54,351 nucleotides of DNA. Origin: Sphingobacteriales bacterium (GTDB lineage: Bacteria > Bacteroidota > Bacteroidia > Sphingobacteriales > Sphingobacteriaceae). The stretch is from NCBI GenBank assembly GCA_028288165.1, contig JAQBOG010000019.1, positions 1-54,351 of the forward strand, written 5' to 3'. Below are positions 6,591 through 14,540 of this stretch, piece by piece. The translations under genes and the position numbers were made by a program. The notes under the pieces are model-generated. The model saw nothing but the letters and a program-made list of their open reading frames with translations, did not search any database and was not told the DNA's origin. Numbering within the stretch: the first letter of the stretch is position 1; every line of letters starts with the position of its first letter.

Positions 6591-9083
6591 TCACCTTCTC
6601 CTCACCGCTCCCCTAACCGCTTCCGCCTCCAGCGGATTTTCAGGCCAGGAATGTTTTGAATATCTCCGTTTTAATTCTTTACGCACTTCGAAATACGTGT
6701 TTTCCCAAAAGCTACGAAGATCGGAAGTTACTTGCACGGGTTTGTAGCCGGGAGAAAGCAGGTGAATGACTACGCTTTTTGTTCCGTTGTTTACTTTCGG
6801 CGTATCGAGCAGGCCAAACAATTCTTGTAAGCGAACGGCCAATATCGGGTCATCACCATAAGGGGAATACGTGATTTTGATAAGGGAGCCGCTGGGAACG
6901 GTAATTCCGGTTGGAGCCAGTTTGTTGAGTAAAAGTTGCTGCTCATATTCTAAGGAATGTTGCAGCACGTGGGCCAGATCTATTTTCTTAAAATCCTCCG
7001 CTTTGCGTACCTGCGAAATGTATGGAGCCAGCCAATTTTTATTGTTTTGAAGCAGGGTTTCAGTACCTACATCGGGCCAGTTCTGTTCGGGGTTCCAAAG
7101 CCGCAGACTTAAAATCCGGTTTTGCCATTGTTCTACATCTGAGTTAAAGTTTAATAAGTTTTGTCCGTCTGTTTTGATAGTTTCCGAAATTAAATCTTCA
7201 AGTATTTGCTTATCCGGCGAGGCGAGCGGTTTTGATTGGAGTGTAATACTGCCAATCCGCAGATCGGTTGAGACTATGATTTGTCCTTTTCGACTATCCC
7301 AGCGTATGTTTTGGGTTTCTTTTGCGAGGTGAATTAAATCTTTCGGGTTGAGCGATGCAGCCATGAACACTTTCCCCTGCCCTTTTTGCGCATCCAGTTG
7401 TGCGATAGCCAGCCAGCTTTCGTGCGATAAATCATCTTCCCGGTTTAGAACGGCAGTTTGTCCGTTTGCGAGTTGAAAGATCCCATTTTTAGATTCTTTA
7501 GCGGCAGCGATTCGTTCGGGATAGGCATAGGCGACGAGCAATCCGGTAGTATAAGCATCCGTGGCGGCATTACTCGGGGCAATGCCGAAAAGTTTTCGAT
7601 AAGCAGCAGCCGTTTTCTCAATCTTCTCCCATTTGCGGTCACGTTGTTGTTCAGAACGGTACCGTTTCAGGTTTTCAATCCGGAGGTTAAGGTCTGCGCC
7701 TGATGTAAGCCTGTCCAGAGGGTCTCGTTCTTCTAACAAAGCGGCGATATCCGTAGCGAGTGCTAAGTTGCCAGATTTTTGGGCGGTTATGAGCATGTTC
7801 GCCAGTCGTGGGTGACAAGGAAGCTGATGGATTTTTTTGCCGTGTTCGGTGATTTTTCCGGCTTCTATTGCTCCAAGTGCCAGCAGCAAATCGGTAGCAT
7901 TATTTAAAGCACCCGCCGGTGGATTATTGAGCCAGCAAAGTGAATTGGGATCGGTGATTCCCCATTCGAGGAGATCAAGTACTAAAGGTGTTAAATCGCT
8001 ATCCAGAATTTCGGGCGTTCGATAAGGCGCCAAACGTTGTTGGGTAGCCGATGACCACATTCTATAACAAGTGCCAGCACTTAAACGACCAGCCCGGCCG
8101 GCTCGCTGATCGGCAGAATCAACAGGGACTTGCACCGTTTTAAGTCCCGACAGACCTGTTCTGACAGCAAAAACCGATTTGCGTGTTAAGCCGCTGTCAA
8201 CTACTATTTTTATACCTTCGATCGTCAAACTTGTTTCTGCAATGGAGGTGGCCAACACTATTTTTCTGCGACCACTGGGATCAGGTAGTAAGGCAGCTTG
8301 CTGATCTTGATGAGCTAGTTGTCCATACAAACTGTGGATAGCAAAACCGCTTAATTGCCTTTTAAGTATCTCCGCACATTTGCCTATTTCGGCCTGACCG
8401 GGAAGAAAAGCGAGTACATCTCCTTCGTTTTCTTTAACTGCCCGGGAAATAGTACGTGCGCATGCTTCCGGAATTTGCTTCACATCTTGTTCTCCGGTAT
8501 AAATGATCTCTACCGGGAACATTTTCCCTTTGCTTTCAATAACCGTTGCATCGAGCATTTCTGCCAGTTGTGGCACATTCAGGGTAGCCGACATAACCAG
8601 CAGACGTAAATCCGGCCGAAGCACTTCTTGCACTTCTCTGCTTAAGGCCAAGGCGATATCCGCATGAATGCTGCGTTCGTGAAATTCGTCAAAAATTAAT
8701 AAGCCCACATCTTCCAAGGCATTGTCGCGGTGAAGCATTCGGGTAAGGATGCCTTCTGTAACTACTTCTATACGGGTATTTTTAGAAACCTTGTTTTCGA
8801 AACGAATTCGGTAACCTACCGTATTTGCGATTGGTTCTTGTAAAAGATCGGCCATTCGGTAAGCGATACTGCTGGCAGCCAGACGTCGTGGTTCTAAAAC
8901 AATAATCTTTTTATTGTTTAGCCAGGGTTCGTTCAATAAGGCCAGCGGCAAAACGGTACTTTTTCCTGCTCCGGGAGGCGCTGTGACCAGCAAGGTATTT
9001 TGTTGAGTGAAGTGCTGCTTTACTTCGTCGATTATTTCGGTAACGGGAAGATTGATTTCGAAGGGATTGAATTTGGAGCTCAT
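6591..9083 (-). CDS. hrpB: ATP-dependent helicase HrpB
   Basis: An 830-residue DEAH/RHA-type helicase. Visible motifs: Walker A APPGAGKST (35-43), EPRRLAA (64-70), FDEFHERS (131-138; DEFH as motif II), MSATL (164-168), and in the second RecA domain ATSIAETSLTI and DQRAGRAGR. The C-terminal third, ending with the basic tail RGAVRRR, fits the HrpB-specific C-terminal domain. Length agrees with the family (about 800-840). I take the ATG at 9083 (MSSKFNPFEINLP); an in-frame TTG at 9101 would add six residues but overlaps the likely promoter box. The cellular role of HrpB is poorly defined; it is presumed to act on RNA. It stands alone between an interspersed-repeat region and the terminator of the Kelch cluster. 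Confidence 0.93.
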   Translation of the reverse strand: MSSKFNPFEINLPVTEIIDEVKQHFTQQNTLLVTAPPGAGKSTVLPLALLNEPWLNNKKIIVLEPRRLAASSIAYRMADLLQEPIANTVGYRIRFENKVSKNTRIEVVTEGILTRMLHRDNALEDVGLLIFDEFHERSIHADIALALSREVQEVLRPDLRLLVMSATLNVPQLAEMLDATVIESKGKMFPVEIIYTGEQDVKQIPEACARTISRAVKENEGDVLAFLPGQAEIGKCAEILKRQLSGFAIHSLYGQLAHQDQQAALLPDPSGRRKIVLATSIAETSLTIEGIKIVVDSGLTRKSVFAVRTGLSGLKTVQVPVDSADQRAGRAGRLSAGTCYRMWSSATQQRLAPYRTPEILDSDLTPLVLDLLEWGITDPNSLCWLNNPPAGALNNATDLLLALGAIEAGKITEHGKKIHQLPCHPRLANMLITAQKSGNLALATDIAALLEERDPLDRLTSGADLNLRIENLKRYRSEQQRDRKWEKIEKTAAAYRKLFGIAPSNAATDAYTTGLLVAYAYPERIAAAKESKNGIFQLANGQTAVLNREDDLSHESWLAIAQLDAQKGQGKVFMAASLNPKDLIHLAKETQNIRWDSRKGQIIVSTDLRIGSITLQSKPLASPDKQILEDLISETIKTDGQNLLNFNSDVEQWQNRILSLRLWNPEQNWPDVGTETLLQNNKNWLAPYISQVRKAEDFKKIDLAHVLQHSLEYEQQLLLNKLAPTGITVPSGSLIKITYSPYGDDPILAVRLQELFGLLDTPKVNNGTKSVVIHLLSPGYKPVQVTSDLRSFWENTYFEVRKELKRRYSKHSWPENPLEAEAVRGAVRRR

Positions 9084-9098
9084 GGTATTTGCGAGAGC

Positions 9099-9106
9099 CA
9101 AAGATA
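9099..9106 (-). promoter_or_regulatory. Possible -7 promoter box of hrpB
   Basis: The minus strand reads TATCTTTG, an exact match to the Bacteroidota -7 consensus TAnnTTTG, 16 bases upstream of the ATG at 9083. No clear -33 TTTG is seen at the expected spacing. Confidence 0.35.
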
Positions 9107-9179
9107 AGGGTAGGATTTTATTTAGGTGGCAGGATAAAGAGGTTCTTTTTCTAAGTACGTTTTACAAATAGATAAAGAA

Positions 9180-9213
9180 AATGCCGCTCACGTTTGGTAA
9201 GTGAAGCGGCATT
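9180..9213 (-). terminator. Intrinsic terminator of the Kelch cluster
   Basis: AATGCCGCT-CAC (9180-9191) pairs with GTG-A-AGCGGCATT (9201-9213): nine pairs, a one-base bulge and three more pairs around a 9-base loop. On the minus strand it is followed by TTCTTTATC. It lies 22 bases past the stop of the last Kelch gene. Confidence 0.75.
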
Positions 9214-9234
9214 CAAACAAATGTTTAAAACGTT

Positions 9235-10227
9235 TTATTTTGACGGATCGAATTCCCATAAATCCCTAGAAAAGGCCACATCTGCTTGCCCGAAACCCAC
9301 ATAAGCTTTATCGCCTATTGCAACTCCTAAGGCACCGTATCTGGCCGAACCAGCAAGAGGGGCTTTTAACGTCCAGGTGTCTGCGGTCGGATCATATTCC
9401 CAAAAGTCTTTGAAAATTGTATATGGCGTAAATGCGTTAGCACGGAAGCCTGTACCTATATATCCCTTATTACCAATGCCAAAACCAACAGTCCAAGATC
9501 TCCCTTCACCGGCGAAATTTGCTTTTTTCGTCCAGACATTAGTAGCTGGATCATACTCATAAAATTCGTTTGAATACGCCCAATCTGTGCCTACATATCC
9601 TTTTGATCCGATACTAAATGCTACCGGGTGACCTTCTATTGGTACGGGATAACCTGCCTTTTTAGTCCATACATCCGTATCGGGATTGTATTCATAAAAT
9701 GCGATTTTATTATCTGCGTATCCTCCCAGAACGTAGCCTTTGTTACCGATGCTAAAAGCGACCGATCCCTCCTCGCCAGGTTCGACCGGACAATCAGCAA
9801 TGCTTGACCAAGTATTAGTGAGTGGATTGTATTTGAAAAATTGACGTGTTCTACAACCGAGTAAATGGCCTAAGCCGATATAGCCATAATTCCCTATGCC
9901 GAATGCTACTCTCTCTTGCCGCTTGGTTGGCGGGGCTGCTTTTTTTGTCCAGGTATCAGTAGCAGGGTCGAACTCATAGAAAAAGTTACCTATATCCCCC
10001 ACATACATTTTGCCGGCAATTTGGAAGCCGACATAGCCCAGTGCATTTGAAGTGCTTGTTGGCCGTTCACCTGGAAAGTCGGGTTTTCTCGTCCATTCAC
10101 CTAAAGCGGCAACTTTGGGTTGAGACTGTAAGGTTTCCTGTGTTTTAAGATCTGATTCCTCTTCTTTTTCACATGCGGTAAAGTAGAGCAAGCTAATTAC
10201 CATAAGGGCTTTAGTTGTTGTTTTCAT
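9235..10227 (-). CDS. Kelch-repeat lipoprotein 1
   Basis: A 330-residue outer-surface or periplasmic lipoprotein. I chose the ATG at 10227 because it gives a lipoprotein signal (MKTTTKALMVISLLYFTAC, lipid Cys19); an upstream in-frame start would run into the neighbouring gene. After a short linker there are about six Kelch-type blades, each ending with a variant of YEYDPATNVWTKKA and including GIGNKGYIGTG. This predicts a beta-propeller. Kelch propellers bind partners or glycans and are seldom enzymes on their own. It is the third of three tandem paralogs (also 10289-11317 and 11384-12412) and sits before the terminator at 9180-9213, so the three probably share transcripts. Confidence 0.85.
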   Translation of the reverse strand: MKTTTKALMVISLLYFTACEKEEESDLKTQETLQSQPKVAALGEWTRKPDFPGERPTSTSNALGYVGFQIAGKMYVGDIGNFFYEFDPATDTWTKKAAPPTKRQERVAFGIGNYGYIGLGHLLGCRTRQFFKYNPLTNTWSSIADCPVEPGEEGSVAFSIGNKGYVLGGYADNKIAFYEYNPDTDVWTKKAGYPVPIEGHPVAFSIGSKGYVGTDWAYSNEFYEYDPATNVWTKKANFAGEGRSWTVGFGIGNKGYIGTGFRANAFTPYTIFKDFWEYDPTADTWTLKAPLAGSARYGALGVAIGDKAYVGFGQADVAFSRDLWEFDPSK

Positions 10228-10255
10228 AAATAAGTGGTTAAGAATTGTTGTTGTT

Positions 10256-10265
10256 GATATATATC
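10256..10265. promoter_or_regulatory. Palindrome upstream of Kelch gene 1
   Basis: GATATATATC is a perfect 10-bp palindrome 28 bases upstream of the ATG. By itself it is low-complexity, but both sister genes have a perfect palindrome at the same place next to a shared TTGTTG stretch. Confidence 0.3.
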
Positions 10266-10288
10266 GCAAACCGTCTATTAATGCTACT

Positions 10289-11317
10289 TTAATTAGAAAC
10301 CGAGGGATTAAACTCCCAAAAATCAGTCTGGACATCACGTGGATTTTGGTATCTACCGGTTTTGATATAACCTTTATCGTTCGCACCAACTGCCTCGGGC
10401 ATTGAAGTTGTGCCCCCAGGAAAGTCGGGCATTCGCAACCATTGATCGGCCGAAGGATTATATTCCCAAAAATCATTTAAATATCTCACTCCTGAAATAT
10501 CATGAATGTTACCAAGTCCATAATAACCTTTTTCGCCAATAGCTAATCCCAGTCCCCAGGAACGCACTACGCCAGGAAAATTCGCTTTCTTGATAAATTT
10601 ATTAGATGCCGGATTATATTGCAAAAAAACATGAGACTCTTCATCCGGTATAAAATATATAAACCTGCCTAATGAAAATGAGCCTTGCCACCAGAACCCC
10701 AAGGAGTCTACTTTTTTAGTCCAGCAATCGCTCGCTGGATTGTACTCCCATAAATCATTGTAACGGGTAAGCACTTGCTCAGTACGGTCGTAAAAAATGC
10801 CACCGCTTAGGTAACCCTTACTTCCCACATTAAATCCCTTGGCAAACTGTCTTGGTCCGCCCGGAAAATTAGCTTTTTGTGTCCAAACATTGGTTAAAGG
10901 ATCATATTCAAAGACTTCATCAGAATAATGATCACTTTCATTTCCTAGCCCACCAGTAACCGAATAGCCTTTATTGTTAGCACTAAAGCTAGCCATGTCA
11001 GAAAAACCTAATCCTCCTTTACCGGCTTTTTGTGTCCATGTATCTGTAGTAGGGTTGTACTGCCAAAAGGTATTATCAAGATGTGCTTCAACACCTCCGA
11101 ACCCCATGTAAACCATGCCATTTATAGTGAAATGCACGCCCCCATACGTGCCTGAAAGTTCGGGTTTCGGAGCTTTTTTAGTCCAAACACCTAATGCTGC
11201 AACTTGCGGTTGTGATTGTAAGGTTTCTTGGGTTTTAAGACTTGATTCATCTGCTTTTTTACATCCCGTAAAATAAGGCAGGCTAATTACCAATAGAATT
11301 TTAGTTAGTGTTTTCAT
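10289..11317 (-). CDS. Kelch-repeat lipoprotein 2
   Basis: A 342-residue lipoprotein (signal MKTLTKILLVISLPYFTGC, Cys19) with a six-blade Kelch propeller. Blades carry motifs such as YNPTTDTWTQKAGKGG, FEYDPLTNVWTQKANFPGG and GLAIGEKGYYGLG. The linker SSLKTQETLQSQPQVAALG is nearly identical to that of paralog 1. One blade (SFSLGRFIYFIPDEESHVF, around residue 225) lacks the usual GNKGY turn. It lies between its two paralogs on the same strand, 61 bases from the next, consistent with tandem duplication and a shared operon. Confidence 0.85.
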   Translation of the reverse strand: MKTLTKILLVISLPYFTGCKKADESSLKTQETLQSQPQVAALGVWTKKAPKPELSGTYGGVHFTINGMVYMGFGGVEAHLDNTFWQYNPTTDTWTQKAGKGGLGFSDMASFSANNKGYSVTGGLGNESDHYSDEVFEYDPLTNVWTQKANFPGGPRQFAKGFNVGSKGYLSGGIFYDRTEQVLTRYNDLWEYNPASDCWTKKVDSLGFWWQGSFSLGRFIYFIPDEESHVFLQYNPASNKFIKKANFPGVVRSWGLGLAIGEKGYYGLGNIHDISGVRYLNDFWEYNPSADQWLRMPDFPGGTTSMPEAVGANDKGYIKTGRYQNPRDVQTDFWEFNPSVSN

Positions 11318-11351
11318 AAAGAGTAGATTAAAAATTTAAACTTGTTGGAAG

Positions 11352-11361
11352 GTTAGCTAAC
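11352..11361. promoter_or_regulatory. Palindrome upstream of Kelch gene 2
   Basis: GTTAGCTAAC, a perfect 10-bp palindrome 34 bases upstream of the ATG. On the mRNA strand it precedes CTTCCAACAAG, which matches CTCCAACAAAT in the leader of Kelch gene 3. Confidence 0.4.
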
Positions 11362-11383
11362 ACTCTACGATAAATTCTGATAT

Positions 11384-12412
11384 TTAATCAGACACAGAGG
11401 GATCAAATTCAAAGAAATCAGAACGCTCAGCAGCGTTTTCGTCAGACTCGCCGACTTTGATGTAACCTTTGGTTTTGGTTCCGGTGCCAAATGCTTTTGA
11501 AGTGGGGTCTCCGGCAAAGTCAGCCTGTTGTAACCACTGATCTGTTTCTGGATTATATTCCCAAAAATCTTTCAGGAAGGTTAACGTGTTTTCATTATAT
11601 CTTTGTCCGGTACCTACATAACCTTTATTATTCACCACAAAACCTACTGCATTACTACGGGATAGCCCTGGAAACTCCGCTTTCGTAATCCATTTATTTG
11701 AAGCCGGGTTATATTGCCAAAAGGTAGTTCCTGACAACATATACCCGTATTTCCCTAAGCCGAACGCAGCTGATGATCCGCCGGGAAAGTCTGCTTTTCT
11801 TGTCCAACAATCACTTGCAGGATTGTATTCCCACATGTCTTGGTAATAAGTTTCAGTTGGACCCTCTTCCGCCTCCCTATCCAATAAATACCCTGCTCCC
11901 ACATATCCTTTATTCCCCACGCTAAATCCAGTTGCCTGTCTTCTCGGCCCTCCTGGAAAACTGGCTCTCGGTGTCCACGTATTGGTGGCAGGGTCATATT
12001 CAACAAATTCATCAGAAAAAGCGTAAGATTGAAATCCTTGTCCGCCGGTTGCGGTGTAACCTTTTTTACCTATGCTGAAGCTAACCATTTCTGAATACGC
12101 AAAACCACCTTTTAAATTAGATTTCTGTGTCCACGTATCAGTTGATGGATTGTATGCCCAAAAATTATAATCGTAGCTGGCCTCGTAACCGCCATAACCC
12201 ATATAGACAATTCCGTCAATACTGAATTGTATCCCGCTAAACACACCTGGCACACCCGGCATGTCTGCTTTCCTAGTCCATGCACCCGATACTAAAGGTT
12301 CGTTTTGCGATTGTAAAACTTCCCCTGTTTTAAGGTTTGATTCATCTGCTTTTTCACATCCTGTAAAATAAAGCAGGCTAATTACCATTAGAATTTTAAT
12401 TACATTTTTCAT
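11384..12412 (-). CDS. Kelch-repeat lipoprotein 3
   Basis: A 342-residue lipoprotein. The ATG at 12412 is preferred over an in-frame ATG 24 bases upstream because it gives the signal MKNVIKILMVISLLYFTGC (Cys19) seen in the paralogs. The mature part holds six Kelch blades with YNPSTDTWTQKSN, YDPATNTWTPRASFPGGPR, GFSVGNKGYVGAG and YNPETDQWLQQADF. It is closest to paralog 2 by the shared FPGGPRR and PGG blade ends. It is the first Kelch gene of the run, downstream of a DUF4907 remnant and a FimB/Mfa2-like lipoprotein. Confidence 0.85.
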   Translation of the reverse strand: MKNVIKILMVISLLYFTGCEKADESNLKTGEVLQSQNEPLVSGAWTRKADMPGVPGVFSGIQFSIDGIVYMGYGGYEASYDYNFWAYNPSTDTWTQKSNLKGGFAYSEMVSFSIGKKGYTATGGQGFQSYAFSDEFVEYDPATNTWTPRASFPGGPRRQATGFSVGNKGYVGAGYLLDREAEEGPTETYYQDMWEYNPASDCWTRKADFPGGSSAAFGLGKYGYMLSGTTFWQYNPASNKWITKAEFPGLSRSNAVGFVVNNKGYVGTGQRYNENTLTFLKDFWEYNPETDQWLQQADFAGDPTSKAFGTGTKTKGYIKVGESDENAAERSDFFEFDPSVSD

Positions 12413-12443
12413 AAAAAGTAGATTAATAATTTTCAATTTGTTG

Positions 12444-12455
12444 GAGGATATCCTC
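12444..12455. promoter_or_regulatory. Palindrome upstream of Kelch gene 3
   Basis: GAGGATATCCTC is a perfect 12-bp palindrome 31 bases upstream of the ATG at 12412. Its position matches palindromes of different sequence upstream of the two paralogs. Confidence 0.4.
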
Positions 12456-12496
12456 TAATGACTATTCTGATGACACAGAGAAACCAATTGCGAAGT

Positions 12497-12700
12497 TTAA
12501 AATTTAACATTCATTTGTTTTAGCTCTTTGCCAGACACCCCCGGCGGCATGATGTTATTTTCCAACTTTTCTATTACTAGCAATGCCACCTTTTGAGCGT
12601 CTGTTTTAATATTAAATCCTTTATTAGAGGGTAAGCCAGGAATAGAAGGCTGGTGAATTAGTAGGTGTTTTCCTTTAAAAATATCATAGCCATAAGTATT
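12497..12700 (-). pseudogene. 5'-truncated DUF4907 gene
   Basis: An open minus-strand frame of 67 codons with no start codon. It begins right after two in-frame stops (12701-12706) and reads NTYGYDIFKGKHLLIHQPSI and then PGLPSNKGFNIKTDAQKVAL, ending GKELKQMNVKF. The IHQP-IPGLPGNKGF-T--DA pattern is that of DUF4907, small secreted Bacteroidota proteins often encoded beside Kelch proteins. The signal peptide and N-terminal third are gone. It could only be expressed by translational coupling or a non-standard start, so I call it a remnant. Confidence 0.65.
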
Positions 12701-12712
12701 TTATTAAAGCAA

Positions 12713-13774
12713 TCAAAAAGGTACTTCCACCGTATTTGGATCCCATTCAGCATTTACCGATACATTAAAAGATGCTTCTGTGCTATTATCGAAAAGTTTC
12801 CCTTTCAAAATGGTTCGTTTGTTTTGAAAAATAGGCACTTCAGTTATTTTTTTACTTGCCAAAACCTTCCCATTTTTATCAAGACATCTTACTTCAACGA
12901 TCACATTGACAGGGGTGGCGGCAGAACCACCAAATAAAAATTTAGTATACTGATAATTGGTTGTACCCTTTTCTGAAGGTTTTATTTGAATTAATGGAAA
13001 TGGGGGATTGTCTGCGGGATCATAGTAGGTAGATCCGGTGTATGCCATATTATTAAGAGTCAAGCCATAAGGAGCCCGATCGAATCTAAACTCAAATTTG
13101 TCGGCCTCTTCAGGAATTGCATCCAGAATATTAACGTCTAGTTTTCCGGTGATTCGGTCAAGTTTTACTTCTTGCTGGGTATTTTGATCATCTACTGTGA
13201 TTGTAAACTTCTTAACGAAGGTATCTCCTGTATACGATATCCGCCAGCTAAGTGTCGATTCTTCGGTTATATAAGCATCTTGTAATTTGCTTCGATCCTC
13301 CCAAGACGGGTCAATCCCATAACGATCGTTTATTAAGAACACATAGGTGGAGCCAATAAATACGATTGTATACTTCCCAGCTGGCAAGGTGTCTACTATT
13401 GAACCAAATGGTTTATCATACCATTGATAAGGATCACTATAGGAAGGATAGTGGTACTTATAAGATCCACCAAAAGTGATATACTGCCTAATCCGCCCTA
13501 CTTCATTCCCTGCGGAGTCATACGCCAGGTAAAGGAGATTATTTATATGATTTTTTAAAGAGTCTGCCAAGGTAATCCCTGTCGCCGACTTAAGTTTACT
13601 GTTGCTGCCAACAGACATCGTTTCTACCTTCTGTTGAAATTCCGAAAGATTGAAATTAACAGTAAACTTTTTTTCATCCGTTTTGAAAGCGGGTGAATTG
13701 GATTGTTGGTCTTTTTTACAAGACAGCGAAAAAAGTAGACTAACACATAGCGAGCCTATTAACATATTTTTCAT
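12713..13774 (-). CDS. FimB/Mfa2-like lipoprotein
   Basis: A 353-residue lipoprotein with signal MKNMLIGSLCVSLLFSLSC (Cys19). The mature part is beta-rich. Two stretches fit FimB/Mfa2-type fimbrial anchor or accessory proteins: KLDRITGKLDVNILDAIPEE (about 205-224) and, near the C-terminus, VPIFQNKRTILKGKLFDN. DTLPAGKYTIVFIG (about 129-142) is the typical end of the first sandwich domain. It lies directly upstream of the DUF4907 remnant and the Kelch lipoproteins on the same strand, so it may be the first gene of a cell-surface operon. No major fimbrillin gene is seen nearby. The family call rests on pattern only. Confidence 0.6.
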   Translation of the reverse strand: MKNMLIGSLCVSLLFSLSCKKDQQSNSPAFKTDEKKFTVNFNLSEFQQKVETMSVGSNSKLKSATGITLADSLKNHINNLLYLAYDSAGNEVGRIRQYITFGGSYKYHYPSYSDPYQWYDKPFGSIVDTLPAGKYTIVFIGSTYVFLINDRYGIDPSWEDRSKLQDAYITEESTLSWRISYTGDTFVKKFTITVDDQNTQQEVKLDRITGKLDVNILDAIPEEADKFEFRFDRAPYGLTLNNMAYTGSTYYDPADNPPFPLIQIKPSEKGTTNYQYTKFLFGGSAATPVNVIVEVRCLDKNGKVLASKKITEVPIFQNKRTILKGKLFDNSTEASFNVSVNAEWDPNTVEVPF

Positions 13775-13982
13775 ACGATTTTAGTTAGATAGATATAAGT
13801 TAAGCTTTTAAATAATTAGTTTTTTCGGGAAGATAAATTTGGGTATTACCTGTGAAAAACGTTTCTCAAAGTTTCACTTCTATTAAAGGGCACGTCCCAA
13901 TTAAATGGATGAATCACGTGGCATCTTTGTAATTTTCCAAGTCACATTCGAAAGGAGTAATCCTAATATGAATTTTAGGTAG

Positions 13983-14105
13983 TTAAGAAAATTCTCTTTT
14001 TAAAAAGAATAATTTATAGCTCAAATCAAGTTCATTATATACATCAAAACCAAACTTGGTATACCACGGTATGTTTTTCAAAGTCGATGTTTCTAAATAG
14101 ATATT
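13983..14105 (-). pseudogene. 3' remnant of a GNAT acetyltransferase gene
   Basis: The minus strand reads NIYLETSTLKNIPWYTKFGF and then DVYNELDLSYKLFFLKREFS before a stop (13983-13985). LETS...N-P-Y-KFGF is the C-terminal beta5-alpha4 signature of GNAT N-acetyltransferases. About the last 41 codons remain; the acetyl-CoA site is absent. Confidence 0.6.
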
Positions 14106-14237
14106 TCTTCTCTTTAAATAGTAATAGTTAAGTCGAACCTTAAAAAGCCGTTTCAGGCATCATTAGTCGGGGTTCACAAAGGTGGGGGGAGCTACGACAT
14201 GAAAACATTTTGATTTTTCAGATTGTTTTTCTTTGGC

Positions 14238-14498
14238 TTAATCGCCATAACTTCTATTATAAAAGCTAAACATGGTAGAAAAGATGGATATGGATTGGGT
14301 AAGAAGACTCTCCTTATTACAAAATGCGTCATTACATTTCCATAGATGTGGAACCTCATCCCCATTTAAAATTAATTCTCCTTCACAAAAACTCCCAACA
14401 TAATCACCAATAATTACCTTTCCATAGCCTTTCTTGATCCAGGTTAATTCGCAGAACTGATGATAATGAAAAGGATGATTGAAATGAGGAAAGTTGAA
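14238..14498 (-). pseudogene. AraC-type regulator remnant (cupin part only)
   Basis: An 86-codon minus-strand frame without a start codon, immediately after a stop at 14499-14501. It reads HPFHYHQFCELTWIKKGYGK, VIIGDYVGSFCEGELILNGD and EVPHLWKC. The H-H-E-ELT-I--G-G...F--GDL-L-G---PH-W pattern is the N-terminal cupin sensor of AraC-family regulators. The DNA-binding half is missing, replaced by frame ending at 14238. Together with the GNAT fragment it makes this gap a gene graveyard. Confidence 0.7.
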
Positions 14499-14500
14499 TT

Positions 14501-14534
14501 AAAGGAAAACTCTCTGGACCGCGAGTTTTCCTTT
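14501..14534 (-). terminator. Terminator downstream of the YeiH-like gene
   Basis: AAAGGAAAACTC (14501-14512) and GAGTTTTCCTTT (14523-14534) form a perfect 12-bp stem with a 10-base loop. A/T runs on both sides would allow it to work in both directions. It lies 6 bases past the exporter's stop codon. Confidence 0.8.
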
Positions 14535-14540
14535 TTTTAA

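Noticed and set aside
6315..6747. Plus-strand frames across the region between the GHKL gene and hrpB
   Set aside because: They run through interspersed repeat copies and the antisense of the hrpB 3' end, and have no family features.
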